From Turbatrix aceti (lineage: Eukaryota; Nematoda; Chromadorea; Rhabditida; Panagrolaimidae), in assembly GCA_963969345.1 (NCBI GenBank), contig OZ017766.1, positions 5,952,001 through 6,016,000 of the forward strand: a DNA stretch of 64,000 bases, written 5' to 3'. Under the pieces are notes generated by a model. The model did not search any database. It was given only the letters and a program-made list of their open reading frames with translations, and had not been told where the DNA came from. Numbering within the stretch: the first letter of the stretch is position 1; every line of letters starts with the position of its first letter. This document shows, one piece after another, positions 1 to 10,507 of this stretch. Both the position numbers and the translations under genes were made by a program.

Positions 1-576
1 CCACCAATACATTGTTGTGCGAAAGTGTCAAAATTTATTTGCACCACCAAAAAAAACATTTAGGAGGGTTTGGTTCTGCGATATCATCGGATTAGTGATA
101 AAGTTGTCACCCAAATTGCCACGTAAGCAGCAATTTTTCTAGTATAGACTACAAAATATATTATACCTGCGTTTTCTAGTATAGACTACAAAATATATTA
201 TACTAGAAAACGCAGGTTGTCATTAAGTCAAAGAGCACCGGTATTTTTTTTGGAGCAAGAACCAACGTTCACCTTTATTTGGATTTTTGTAGCATTCGTC
301 ATCTTTTGTCAGAATGTTCATTTTGCTCGCACATGAGTAATAAAATTTTTATTCATTTATTATGTTTATTATTAATTATTTAAAATTTAACTATAAAAGA
401 ACTAAAAAAATTAACTTTATGCATTTAATTTTAATTTTTTTTTAAATTTTTTAATGTTACCTTTTTTATTATGTAAATATTTTAATTTTTTAATTTTTAA
501 TTCCATTCATTAAATTTTTTTAAATATTAAATTTTTTTAAGTTAAGAAATTTTTATTCATTTGTACAATTTTTATG
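1..576. other. AT-rich intergenic, no gene
   Basis: No credible coding frame is seen. The stretch is dominated by A/T homopolymer runs. On the minus strand an AATAAA at about 551-556 would serve as poly(A) signal for the gene ending at 577. A compact direct-plus-inverted repeat lies at 138-216 and is listed separately. Confidence 0.6.
138..216. repeat. nested direct and inverted repeat
   Basis: A 29-base unit beginning TCTAGTATAGACTAC occurs twice in direct orientation (138-166 and 175-203). An 18-base inverted repeat (166-183, beginning CCTGCGTTTTC, against 199-216) overlaps it. This could be a recombination product or the relic of a small inverted-repeat element. Confidence 0.75.
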
Positions 577-3213
577 TTACAAATCATCATAACTCCCACA
601 AGCAGTTCCAGCTGCAATAAAAAGATTTTCCATTTCAGATTTCACTCTGATGATTTGTGAATGGGTAGGAATCAACGGTACTCTCCATACCTGAGAAGCC
701 ACATTGTCGACATCCGCGAAGCTACCGTTACCCACAGCGACGGCATAAACAGTTCCATTTCCCTTAAGAAATTCGAAAACGGCAGGCATTAAAGGTGGAA
801 TTGTGTCTTCGTTGACCACAAACAAAACCAGGGTTTTGTGGTACAAAGCATCTGATTGTTGCATGACGTACTGAAGTCCTTTAGCCAAAGAGTTAGTTTT
901 CATGCTGTCGTTCAGGCATCCTTCCTGGCAGGTGAGATACTCGGTGTAAACGTTCCAAGCTGTTTCGTTTAACATTGCTGTGGAGTTTATCGTGGAATAC
1001 GATGTGTTCATCAGATTTGGCAATGGTGTTGGAACGGCCAGGATTTGGGTGGCACCTGAATGATAGTTAAACGAAGAGTCAGTTGTGTTGAACAGGTACA
1101 ATAGCCACGACGTGAGGCTCTGAAATAAATAGACCGATTTATGTTAAAAGAAATGTTCAATTTTTTTTCAAAACGCACAAATCGAGGAAGTATGAGTGCC
1201 ATATCGTAAACAACGGAAATGGATTGCTGGACGTAAAGCCGCTCATTTTCAGGACATGGAAGATTTGTGCTGCAGAAGTTTACTAAAAAAACCTTGATTA
1301 ATGGAAATAAAAAAAAAACCTTACAAAAGTTTGTTGTAAAATCACTGGCGACCATAGTTTGAATAATTCCGTTCCAGACACGAATAACGGCAAAAAAATC
1401 GACCGGAAGTTCGCGCAGAACATTCGTGTCCCAGTCATTCCCGACGGCAATCACGGATATGACCATTTCTGTGGCCTTCAGGTAACTCAGACAATAATTC
1501 AAATCTTCAAGGTCGACTGGCTGACCTTTGATCACGAGAACGAGTGTAGAAACGACACCTCTACGCTGGTTATTCAGGTAACTCGCGTACCAGCAAACGC
1601 CGCTGAAATCAATCAGATTTTATGAATCACAAAAAATCAGGTTCCCGTGAGTAAGCCCTATCCTGTGTATCCAGCGTAACTATTTGCAATGACGAACATC
1701 GCGGCCTGCAGTTGAGTGCCGTCACTCGGCGGACGCGTCATGGGTCATCCGGCACGCAGCGCATCCACGACTGTGCACGGCTCACGCGCAGACTCTTTCA
1801 GCCAAAGGTCCAGGGACTTTCCCCAGGGTAAATCAGAGACACGCGATCTCGTAAGGGACCCGGAAAGCTGATCGCACGGTAACCATCGTTTTTGACTCCG
1901 TGGACACTCTTTTATACGACAGGCGTATGCGTGCGCTCGGAAAAACAGGGGCCAAGAGAGCGGCAGAGAAAACAGAGAAAAGCGTCCAGTGTGTTCAAAA
2001 TTGGAATTTTGCTCATTTGAAAATTTTTTTAAAAGTATTTTCAAATTTTGCGTAACGTTAATTAAAAATAATTGGTGCGACAGTGAACATGTGTAAAAAC
2101 AAACTCAGCAGGTCGAGAATCAGAAGTCAAATTAATGGTTTTGGAATATTTTAGCTGGTCTTCAATTGTCTTGTTCAGTAGCGCGAACGAGTTGATATAT
2201 GAAAACGAAGGAATATAATTGGTAATGCTATTACCAGCAAAGTTGTCGGTATTCGGATACGGTACAATCGCAATCTGGAGTGCTTTCAGGTTGTCGATAG
2301 TCTCGCCGAACGAAAAATGGCTGTTTGTAATTAGATAGTCTTTAATGATCCCCGCGATCAAGTCAGACGATTCGTTGGACATTGAGTCGGGGGGATCAGA
2401 ACCCAGGTCGTATACCACGGCTATATCCTGGTAGACATATTTCCCCAGAGGCGAATTGGAGCAGTGGTAGACGATGGATGGGGGCACGAAAGGGGCGATC
2501 GTGGTTTGTGGAGTATACGGAGGAAGCGTGTAATATTTCATGGAAGAGAGCGGGTTGCAGAGATTTGAAAAGTTTGCTACAAGTGAATATTTTTTTTTAA
2601 ATGTGTAAAAATGTTATAATTTAAGAAAAAATGTTACCGTTAGTATTTGCATTTTCAATGGTTAAATTTAACTGATCGATTGTTTGAATACTCTCGGCTT
2701 CGAATGTCAAGTTTAGGAGTATCCTAATTCCGCCGGACGAAATGGGACTAAAACTGGCAGTTTTTTATCTAAAAAAATCAGAAACCGAAATCGAGTTGCT
2801 CCGGACATCACTCACAGAATTTCCAGAACATCGAGTTGGTCGATCAATTTCGTCTTTTCCAAGCAATCACCACTTCGGTCGACGTTATTTCCACATAGGA
2901 TCCCGTATAAAACCCGAAAAACATCTTCTGAACAATTTTTATACGCATCGGAACTCGAATTGTAAAAATTATCAATCCATCCAGAATTTGATAAATCTAG
3001 ATTTTTAACAATTGTTGAACTTTGAATACTTGGAACCCCCTCTGCGTCTGAAAAGTGTGGCAAACATCGTTTAAAAAAACATTAGAGCTCAAAATTACCA
3101 CTTCGAGCCCAAAAAATCAGTGCCAAAACAATGCCCAATAACAGGGCAAAGTTTCCTGCAACTAACAAGACGGTAGATGAAATCGAAAAATTCTTGTATC
3201 GTAAAGCAGACAT
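577..3213 (-). CDS. type II membrane protein with two vWA-like domains
   Basis: The start is ATG at 3213. About 12 cytoplasmic residues are followed by one membrane segment (VLLVAGNFALLLGIVLALIF, about residues 15-34), so the rest should be extracellular. Coding pieces are roughly 3213-3100, 3048-2826, a short exon near 2730-2631, 2580 to about 2100, 1602-1325, one near 1278-1190, and a last exon from about 1120 to the stop at 577. Two related halves each begin with a vWA-type first strand (DIAVVYDLGSD and SISVVYDMALI). Each continues to the later strand pair around ISVIAVGN and VYAVAVGN. The first MIDAS (DxSxS) is partly kept and the second is lost, so metal binding is doubtful in half two. 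There are many N-glycosylation sequons. The junction between the exon ending near 2100 and the one starting at 1602 does not match in phase; a short exon or a few residues are missing from my model. The family is clear at fold level; the role is unknown. Confidence 0.7.
1630..2000. other. GC-rich insertion in an intron of the vWA gene
   Basis: The other introns of this gene are short, but this interval is about 500 bases and its middle is clearly GC-richer than its surroundings. On the minus strand it contains a TATAAAAG box near 1915. I see no vWA coding in any frame, terminal repeats or RT motif. It may be a solo LTR or another non-autonomous insertion, or may hide a small exon. Confidence 0.35.
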
Positions 3214-5287
3214 TTTTGGAGTTTTATTCAGAACGGGGGAACGCTTCACTGCTCTTTTCGTGATTTATAACTTATTCAACTGATAACAGTGTTTTTCGTT
3301 GATATCGATCACCTCGATCAGTGTTCGCTATGAATGTTTTTAACACTGTTTTTGCGTAATAAAGGACTTTTTTTTGAGAAAGTTATCATACAATAAAAAA
3401 AAAAGAAATAATTTTTTTGTTACTTTTTTTCAATCGACAAATAATAAATACAGTAATGTTCATCCCATATCAACTTGCATAATTTGATTCAAAATATAAC
3501 TGATCGCATAATTTTGAAAAAAACATCTGGATGCTTTCTTTGTTTTACGATGCTAAAAAATTTGTTATTTATTTCCAACACATTTTTTTTACGAATGAAA
3601 TATTTTTCAATAAATTTTTTTGCACTTCAAAAAAATACTTCATGGGAACATGCCGCCGTCACAACTAGGTGACGAGACGAGAGAGCATCTCTGCAAATAA
3701 ATAGTCACCGAGGGAACGCCTTCCAGGCAGGGAGGGCGCGCCAGAGGCAGAGAAACAAAGAAAATGAGGGAGAGAGGAGGGAGGACTTTTGTACGCACTC
3801 GTTTGCATTTTGAACGAGGCGACGAGGCGACCACCACCTCGGCTGCTTTTTGTCTCTCTGTCGTCCTCCTTTTCCCTCATCGACGCCAACTCTGTCTTTC
3901 TGTCTCTTTTTGCATTTTTTTAATCCATGCTGCGTTGTGGATGTTCTCTTCTTCTGTGCAACCAACAACCAGAGGCGTCATCGTTGTTGTTGGTTCATTT
4001 TTTATTCTTTTATTCTCGCTTTTCAGTAATTCCTGATGGTCTGATGTTCTTTCTCGCCGGTCCCAGCTTGTTGGCTTGCTTGTTCTGTGCTGCTTCGTAT
4101 TTCCTTTTTTTCCTGCATCCCGTTTAGGATAGGATACTTTTGATCGATTCTTTGACTCCCGAAATTTTTGCTTTTGCTTTTGTATTCGGCCGACGTGGAC
4201 GCTTTTTCTTGACGTTGAAAATACCAATTTTTGTTGAAATACAACCGATTTTTTTATCGCGCGCGCGTGAATCATCCTCCACCTTCGTTTTTCTGCTAAA
4301 ATCACAATTTCCGTTTTTTTGTGTAGTTTATGTCAGCCACGAGTATGACGAGCTTTTCACGTGCAAACAAATGCATCCACGAAAAATAAGCTTTCACGAT
4401 TGTTTTCACGTGAAAAAAAGCTTGATGGAACAAAATTTTCGTTTTTATGCTTGTTTGCATGTTTCCAAGCGCCTCGATTTTGGAATATTTTTTTGATCGC
4501 ATGTTTTCTGCAAAATTTTGCAAGTCACCAGTTTTTCTTTCATTTTATTACGACACTGATGTGAGCAGGGTAACCAAGTACGGTACTGCTGCTGCTGCGT
4601 GTCTTAGGTTGGTTGTTGTTGCTACTAACGAGTCGTCGGTTGCCAGGTTACCGGGGGCACAAAGTTCGGTGATAAGACGGAACTTTTTTTATTCTTCGAA
4701 ATATATTTTTATTCTGCGTTTTTACGTGAATTATATATGTAAATATTTATATGCGTTTACGAATAAAAATAGATAAGCCATAGCTGGGGAGGATTTTATT
4801 TACGGATGATCCTATGATTTACGCCTATTCAATGTTTGACCCGGTTCCTTTCTTTGAAATGCGCCTACGAGTTACCATTTGAATATTATTTATTATTTGT
4901 GCAATTCACTCACACTATTTTTCGTTAAAACGTCAAAACGCTTGAGTTGCGAACATTCATGTTGCCTCAAAGAATTTTCTTCGTTCTTGAAATTGCTTTT
5001 TTTTCTTGTTGTTGACGCTGACTGCCGGAAGAAAATTTCGATCGTTAATGAAACGTGCCAAAATGAATTAGACACAATGAAACTTGAAATTTTACACTTG
5101 AAAAAAAAACATAAAAGAGCGCAGAAAATCAATCCACTTGAGACCGTTTTTGGAAAAAGTATTTGGGTTTCAATTTTTTTTAAACGCGCGCTTATTTTCC
5201 TGGGAAAATAAATTATCACGTCTTGAAAAAAAAGCATAACTACCCATTTCCTTGCTTTCTGACCCTGCAGTCATTCTCGTCATTGTG
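3214..5287. other. intergenic between two divergent genes
   Basis: This is the shared 5' region of the vWA gene (-) and the TMEM53-like gene (+). Reading frames here overlap on both strands, are low in complexity, and show no family signature. A CCCTGCAG acceptor ends at about 5271, just before the TMEM53 start, and could be a trans-splice or 5'-UTR intron acceptor. A moderately GC-rich block lies at 3650-4000. Confidence 0.5.
4358..4416. promoter_or_regulatory. paired CACGTG E-boxes
   Basis: Two CACGTG hexamers lie 49 bases apart (4358-4363 and 4407-4412). The second sits in a 14-base palindrome TTTTCACGTGAAAA (4403-4416). CACGTG is the canonical bHLH/bHLH-Zip site. They lie about 0.9 kb upstream of the TMEM53-like gene and about 1.2 kb upstream of the vWA gene. 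Regulatory use is inferred only. Confidence 0.3.
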
Positions 5288-6691
5288 ATGAACGCAATCA
5301 TCGGCAGACTGAGGCATGTCCTGCCAAAATTTTACATTCCCCGTCCAAAAAATCGTTCGAAGTGTTTTCCTATCCTATTCGCGTCCTACCAGCGTACTTA
5401 CGTGCGACAAAGGTCCCTGCTCTTTCAGGTTGCTCTGATGACGGTGGAATCTGCAACCCGAACTGGTGACGGCAGCGGCAGCGGCAGTGATTCGTCATCT
5501 TCGAGTCCACCGACGACGACGACAACTTCTTCCTCAAAGTCACCTGTGCCTTCTACCCGTCGCGAAGAGCACATTACGATCAAGGAATCCGGAAACCCGG
5601 GAGCACCCGTTGCCGTGCTTTTTGGATGGGCGGGGTGCCAGGATCGGTACCTGTCCAAGTACAGTAAGATTTACGAAAACTTGGGGTTCGTTCCTTGCTT
5701 TGTTTTCGTGTCAAGACAGGTTAAATTTTTTTTCTGATTTTCAGATGCACAGTAGTGCGCTTCACAGCTCCGATTGCTCAGATACGATCGTTTTCGACGT
5801 ATCAACAGTTTGCGAGACGTGTCTACGACGAGTACTTTGCCCTCCACAAAGATGATACGTCACCTGTCTACTTTCACGTCTTCAGCATGAATGGGTGTTC
5901 GCTTTTCGTTTCGCTCTGGGATATGATTGATACCTATCCCGAAGGCAGCAGTCTCAAATCCCGGGTCAAAGGCATTGTTTTTGACAGGTGGGTCTTAGCA
6001 CGATTTTTTTGTTTTCGGGCGCAATTTTTGAGTAAATTTCTTAAAAAGGGGTCTTTGCACGAATGTTTTGTTTTCGCGCGCATTGTGTCTTTCAAATATC
6101 CAAAAAGGGGTCTTGACAGGATTTTTTGTTTTTGCGCGCACTTTTGTTCTACACTCTGAAAAATGGATCCTAGCACGATTGTTTTGTTGCGCGCACTTTT
6201 CGGGCCAAATTCCCAAAAATAGGTCTTACCACGAATTTTTTTATCTTTTTTTTTTCAGTTCCCCAGCGAACGTTCTCCCCTGGCAAGGAGCAAACGCGGT
6301 CTCAGTGGCAACGATGCCACCGATGAAATTCGGCGTCATTTCACGCAACACGTACCGCTTCATCCTGATGGCTGTCTTCTCGTCGCACCGCGCTCTCGTC
6401 TGGCTGCAGTCATTCTTCGATTCATCGGCCTTCGAATCCCACTACGCGTACTTCCGCATCCTCAAGCTCATGGACCTCCCCCGGCACCAGCTGTACCTCT
6501 ACTCCAGAGCTGACAACATCTGCTCGGATCACTCCATCGAAAGCTTTCAGCAGATCCAGCGCGAACGCGATGCAAAAATCAGATCTCAGTGCTGGGAGTC
6601 TTCACTGCACGTTCAGCACCTTCGGGTCCATCCTGAGGAATACGTTCAACTCTGCGAAGAATTTGTCAAGGATACAGTCTCCTCGAAATAA
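5288..6691 (+). CDS. TMEM53 / DUF829 alpha-beta hydrolase-fold protein
   Basis: Three exons (5288-5685, 5745-5987, 6259-6691) give 357 residues with consistent phases. The N-terminal ~95 residues are a basic segment plus a Ser/Thr-rich linker. The DUF829 core then starts at the VLFGWAGCQDRYLSKYS motif (G113 in GWAG). It continues with CTVVRFTAP after the first junction, the nucleophile-elbow-like FSMNGCS, then LYLYSRAD and the late histidine region HVQHLRVHPEEY. TMEM53 proteins are associated with the nuclear envelope in vertebrates; the enzymatic reaction is not settled. The first intron is 59 bases and the second is 271 bases because of a minisatellite. AATAAA follows at about 6831. The start was chosen as the first ATG after the CCCTGCAG acceptor; ATG 5438 (MTVES) is an alternative that would drop the basic leader. 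Confidence 0.88.
5989..6245 (+). repeat. intronic minisatellite, about 57-59-bp unit, ~4.4 copies
   Basis: Intron 2 of the TMEM53-like gene consists almost entirely of degenerate tandem copies. Each has the order GGTCTT, CACGA, TTTTGTTTT, GCGCGCA and a closing CAAAAA-type run. Copies begin near 5989, 6048, 6107, 6164 and 6221 (partial). The array runs to within about 15 bases of the acceptor. Confidence 0.8.
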
Positions 6692-7472
6692 CTAGTAATT
6701 GATTTTTTTGGTATTCAGCATTCACTCATTTTAATTAATTCTCTTTCCGGTGTTCTAACGAGTTTGACATTGTTTTACTTTAACATCTGCAATGAATAAG
6801 GTTTTTATTCTACATTTTGTACGATTCAGAATAAATAACACGGTAGTGTGTAGCGTTTTTGACCGAGAAAATGTTGGAAAACAATTTTGCACATGCTCGG
6901 AATCGAACCGGGACTAAAAATGGCAAGAATTTTGCACATTTTTTTTAGTATGAAAGAAAACATGCCTATTGCTGCATTCGCGCGACAAAACAGCTGCCAG
7001 ACTTCCCTTTACTTTTCGCTCTCAAAAACGCGTTTTGGTCCGGGTGGTTGCAAACCGTCGATTTCATCCCAAAATCAACTGCGCATTTTTTTTCGTTGGG
7101 TTTCGTTATTTTTTGAACGTAAACAATTATTTATTTTTTCTTTAAATTAAAAACTGTATTTTTTTGCATGTTCCCTGCAAACTGCCAAATTTTAGCTTAA
7201 AAAAAGTTCTTGGCGAGAATGGGACTCATCATTTGTGCCTTGTATTTTCGTTCATCACACCAATTATCTATATGTAGTTTGTTTCGGTTCCGTAAGCCGA
7301 TTTTCATAAAAGTCAGATAAGCATAGTTAAATTTATGGTCATTCATTTTTATGGTTCTGTTTTGCGCCAATTTTAGGCAAACCTGTGCTTCATTGTACCC
7401 TATTATAGATTACGGCTACGACGTTGTCTGATACGTGCGGTGTTAATTTTGTGTCTCAAAGACTGTAAAAAG
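6692..7472. other. intergenic, 3' flank of TMEM53-like gene
   Basis: It holds the poly(A) signal region of the upstream gene (AATAAA near 6831). A minus-strand TPsiC-like motif (GGTTCGATTCC) lies near 6895-6905 but has no tRNA body around it. No coding frame with family resemblance is seen. Confidence 0.5.
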
Positions 7473-7535
7473 TGATAAGACGTAAACCCTCTGGTTATAT
7501 AAACCGACGTCGATAGTTCAGTGCGACATGTTACA
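7473..7535 (+). promoter_or_regulatory. promoter of UGT copy 1 (GATA site + TATA-like box)
   Basis: TGATAAG at 7473-7479 is followed by TTATATAAA at about 7496-7504 and then a block GACGTCGATAG..CAGTGC that continues to the ATG at 7536. The same order (GATAAG, TTATAAAA, GACGTCGATGG..CAGTGC) precedes UGT copy 2. In nematodes TGATAA is the binding site of intestinal GATA factors such as ELT-2, which would fit gut expression of a detoxification enzyme; that link is inference. Confidence 0.55.
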
Positions 7536-9268
7536 ATGGCTACGTTTTCACGCATTTTGCTGCTGCTCTGCTCGCTGCTATGTGCTTCGACGGCTCTGAA
7601 GATCCTGGTCTACAGTCCTACGATCAGCAAGAGTCACATGCTCTCAAACGGTCGAATTGCCGATACGCTCGCTGCTGCAGGGCACAATGTGGTAAGATTT
7701 GGTGTTCGAGTAACCGAATTTTCTAAAAATACGTTTTTATAGACAATTGTTGAAGCCGAGATTTTAGTTCCCGCAGACTCAATTTCGGCGACAAAAATAT
7801 CCAACAGGATAGTGCTCAGAGGTTTTGACTCGTCCTGGATAATAAGTCGAATGGGAACCTTTTTCAAGGATATATTTCAACCAGACGCGTCGATTTATGA
7901 CAGACTAACTTCTGATCGATACAGGGACTTTGCTAAACTTACTAAGATGAACTGCAAAGGTACATATCTATGCCGTTATACATTTTGTACTGCTTTAACT
8001 TCAAATTTTCAGTAATGCTTGAAAAACACGGTCAATTCTGGGAAAGCCTCAAGGCGGAAGAATTTGACATATTTATCGCCGAACAAGTTGACTTGTGTGC
8101 ACCCGGGCTGAAACATCTCATGGGTGCCAAATCTTTCATCTGGGTGTCCAGTTGTCCTCTGGTCGAGTACATGGCCAGCGTCCTGGGAATCCCATCCACA
8201 ACGAGCTTTGTTCCTGCAGTGATTTCCGAATACCCTCATCTCACCGATCAAATGACTATGTACCAACGCGTCCGCAATATTGTTGAAGTTTATATTTCAA
8301 AGAAAATGCTGGAAGTTTGCGAAGAAGAGGCGGACAACGTTTTCCAAAACCACTACGGTTCAAGTTTTCCTAAAACAATTGACATTTTACACAACGTGTC
8401 CCTGGTTTACGTTTTGGCGGACGAGTTTCTAAGTTTTCCCCGACCTGTCTTGCATAATGTTATTTACGTTGGCGGCGGTGGCATCGACAACGCCAAAACA
8501 GAACTTCAGGAGCCGTACGTGTCCGAAATGCAGAAAGGCAAGAACGGAGTAGTATTCTTCTCCATGGGTTCTGTCATGCAGACAAAAATCATGCCTTTAA
8601 CCATGAAACAAAACATTATTGCGGCTCTTTCTCAGTTTACGGATTACCACTTTATTGTCAAAGTCGACGAAGACGATCCAGATTTTCCGTCTTTGGCAGC
8701 CGGCAAATCTCATATCAAGCTCGTGAACTGGGCTCCTCAACCGGGAATCCTGAATCACGATCGGCTAAAACTTTTCATCACTCATGGCGGCTATAACAGT
8801 CTCATGGAGGTCATCTACGCTGCCAAGCCTGTCGTAACGATTCCTATGTTCGCCGATCAGTGGAGCAACGGTTACGTAGCCCAGCGCAATGGCTTCGGAA
8901 ATGTATTTGACAAACGACTTTTGTTAGAATCGCCGAATGAGTTCCGTGATCTGCTCGAAAGTACATTGGAAAACGAAGAAAGTTTACACAAGCAAGCACT
9001 TCGGATTCGAAATCTTATTCGAACAAAGCCAATGGGAGCTACCGAACGACTTCTGGCATACACAAAATTTGTTGGAGAAAACAGGGAATTCCCTGAGCTC
9101 CACGTTGAAGGCAGAAAACTTTCTACAATTGTTTACTACAACTTGGATATTTTTGCAATACTTTTGGCAGGGGCTCTGGTTGCTTTGACCGTTGCAATTG
9201 TTGTTGTCACGTATATCGTTAAAAAGGGTGTTTCATTGCTTACCGACCCAAAGGTTAAAACGGCGTAA
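7536..9268 (+). CDS. UDP-glycosyltransferase (UGT), copy 1
   Basis: Three exons (7536-7691, 7743-7959, 8013-9268) give 542 residues, the usual UGT length. UGTs transfer a sugar from a UDP-sugar to small lipophilic acceptors on the lumenal side of the ER. A cleavable signal peptide (MATFSRILLLLCSLLCASTA) is present. The UGT signature begins at about W364 (WAPQPGIL) and continues through FITHGGYNSLMEV to IPMFADQ, including the HGG and DQ residues that hold the UDP-sugar. One C-terminal membrane segment lies at about residues 498-525 with a short lysine-containing tail. The first ATG after the TATA-like box was used; an upstream in-frame GTG at 7521 was rejected. The neighbouring copy has the same exon structure. 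Confidence 0.95.
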
Positions 9269-9301
9269 ATAAATGTTTCTGATTGACATTAAGAGAATTA
9301 C

Positions 9302-9453
9302 AAACTTCTACGATTGTTTACTACAACTTGGATATTCTTGCAATACTTTTGGCAGGAGCCATGGTTTCTTTGGTTGTTACAATTGTTATTATCACGCTAA
9401 TCATTAAAAAAGGTGTATCATTGCTTGCCAATACAAAAGAAAAAACGACGTAA
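9302..9453 (+). pseudogene. relic of a third UGT copy (C-terminal membrane tail)
   Basis: This 152-base segment repeats the last ~50 codons of the UGT genes: STIVYYNLDILAILLAGA, a hydrophobic stretch, KKGVSLLAN and a TAA at 9451. It follows the stop of UGT copy 1 by only 33 bases. The frame is still open, but nothing upstream encodes the catalytic domain. It is best read as what remains of a third tandem gene after deletion or unequal crossing over, or as a partial duplication. An AATAAA overlaps the stop region. Confidence 0.85.
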
Positions 9454-9602
9454 ATAAATGTTTTAGATTTTTTTGTGAAAGATGAGAATTATTCTTTGAG
9501 CAAAAATAATAACGTTTTTTGGTATCATCATGCCAACAAGTAAGAATGATGAGCATGATTTCTGTGCATTGGCCAAAATTTGCATTTATATTGCCACATT
9601 GC

Positions 9603-9748
9603 TGTCGTACCTAGACCAGCGACATTAGCATAGCTCACTCCTAATCTGTATATAAGCACTTGTCTGATACCCAATAAATGTTATCTGCCTCTGCCTGATC
9701 TCGCCCCTTCCGTTGTCTGTACTCGGCCCGTACAACCGACGTACAGCA
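9603..9748 (+). repeat. 5' LTR of the TRIM element
   Basis: 146 bp, TG...CA ends. It contains a TATA-like GTATATAAG near 9648 and an AATAAA near 9672, the expected U3/R promoter and poly(A) signals. Confidence 0.92.
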
Positions 9749-10196
9749 TTGGTGACGTTCAGATTCGACCCACGCCATCCGCATCGACACGACAGCTCAT
9801 CGACGGCAACAACTCAGGTAAGCAGATCACCGCGGCGGCTTACAAGAAGCGCCGCTTACGACTCCTCAGAATCGACAAAATCGTCGAAAGCAGCACCAAC
9901 AGAGAAGAAACTGTTGTGCATCCATCAAGAACGTGAGGAGCCGTTCTTCGACACCGGCGAAGATCGCCCACCAGGCAGGCGAAGATCGTCGCAGAATGCC
10001 AAGGCCGATCGCATCAAAAGCATCGGGCCAGACGCCAGAGAGCCGACCGAAGTCTGTCGAGCCAAGTCAACTGCGGCACATACTAAGACCGCACACGTAC
10101 CAGCAGAAATTCGACTCTTGCAGATGTACACTCCCTGCTACGATGTCACAAAGCCAGATTACAAGATCCTCAGCATCTTCAAAGAAAAGGGAAGCG

Positions 10197-10342
10197 TGTC
10201 GTACCTAGACCAGCGACATTAGCATAGCTCACTCCTAATCTGTATATAAGCACTTGTCTGATACCCAATAAATGTTATCTGCCTCTGCCTGATCTCGCCC
10301 CTTCCGTTGTCTGTACTCGGCCCGTACAACCGACGTACAGCA
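10197..10342 (+). repeat. 3' LTR of the TRIM element
   Basis: 146 bp and apparently identical to the 5' LTR by eye. It is preceded directly by the polypurine tract and followed by the ATTGC target duplication. Confidence 0.92.
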
Positions 10343-10507
10343 ATTGCCATCAGACACAAAAAAAAAACAAAACTTTTCATTCAAAAAATTTTTCAATTGC
10401 ATTTTGTACCGTTTTTGTGATTTACTCGGGTTTTTGTTTACCAAGAAAATAGAAACAAAACTTTGTGATTCGGTGTGTCATCCTTGTGCTTACGTGAGTA
10501 AATTTGC

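Larger units (their letters stand above)
9603..10342 (+). mobile_element. complete TRIM (non-autonomous LTR retrotransposon), 740 bp
   Basis: Two 146-bp LTRs (9603-9748 and 10197-10342) start TGTCGTACC and end GTACAGCA; I see no difference between them. The element is flanked by a 5-bp target duplication ATTGC (9598-9602 and 10343-10347). The internal region is 448 bp. Just after the 5' LTR is TTGGTGACGTTCAG, a likely primer-binding segment. Just before the 3' LTR is a purine tract AAAGAAAAGGGAAG. The internal region has one open frame of low-complexity basic sequence and no gag, protease, RT, RNase H or integrase motif. This fits a terminal-repeat retrotransposon in miniature. Apparent LTR identity implies a recent insertion, mobilised in trans by an autonomous Ty3- or BEL-like relative. 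Confidence 0.93.

Noticed and set aside
1745..2044. 99-codon minus frame inside the vWA gene
   Set aside because: It does not extend the vWA fold and lies in the GC-rich insertion.
3640..4776. A dozen overlapping frames on both strands
   Set aside because: They are short, rich in Phe/Lys from homopolymers, and show no family features or exon logic.
6890..6910. tRNA T-loop-like motif on the minus strand
   Set aside because: No acceptor stem, anticodon arm or D arm around it.
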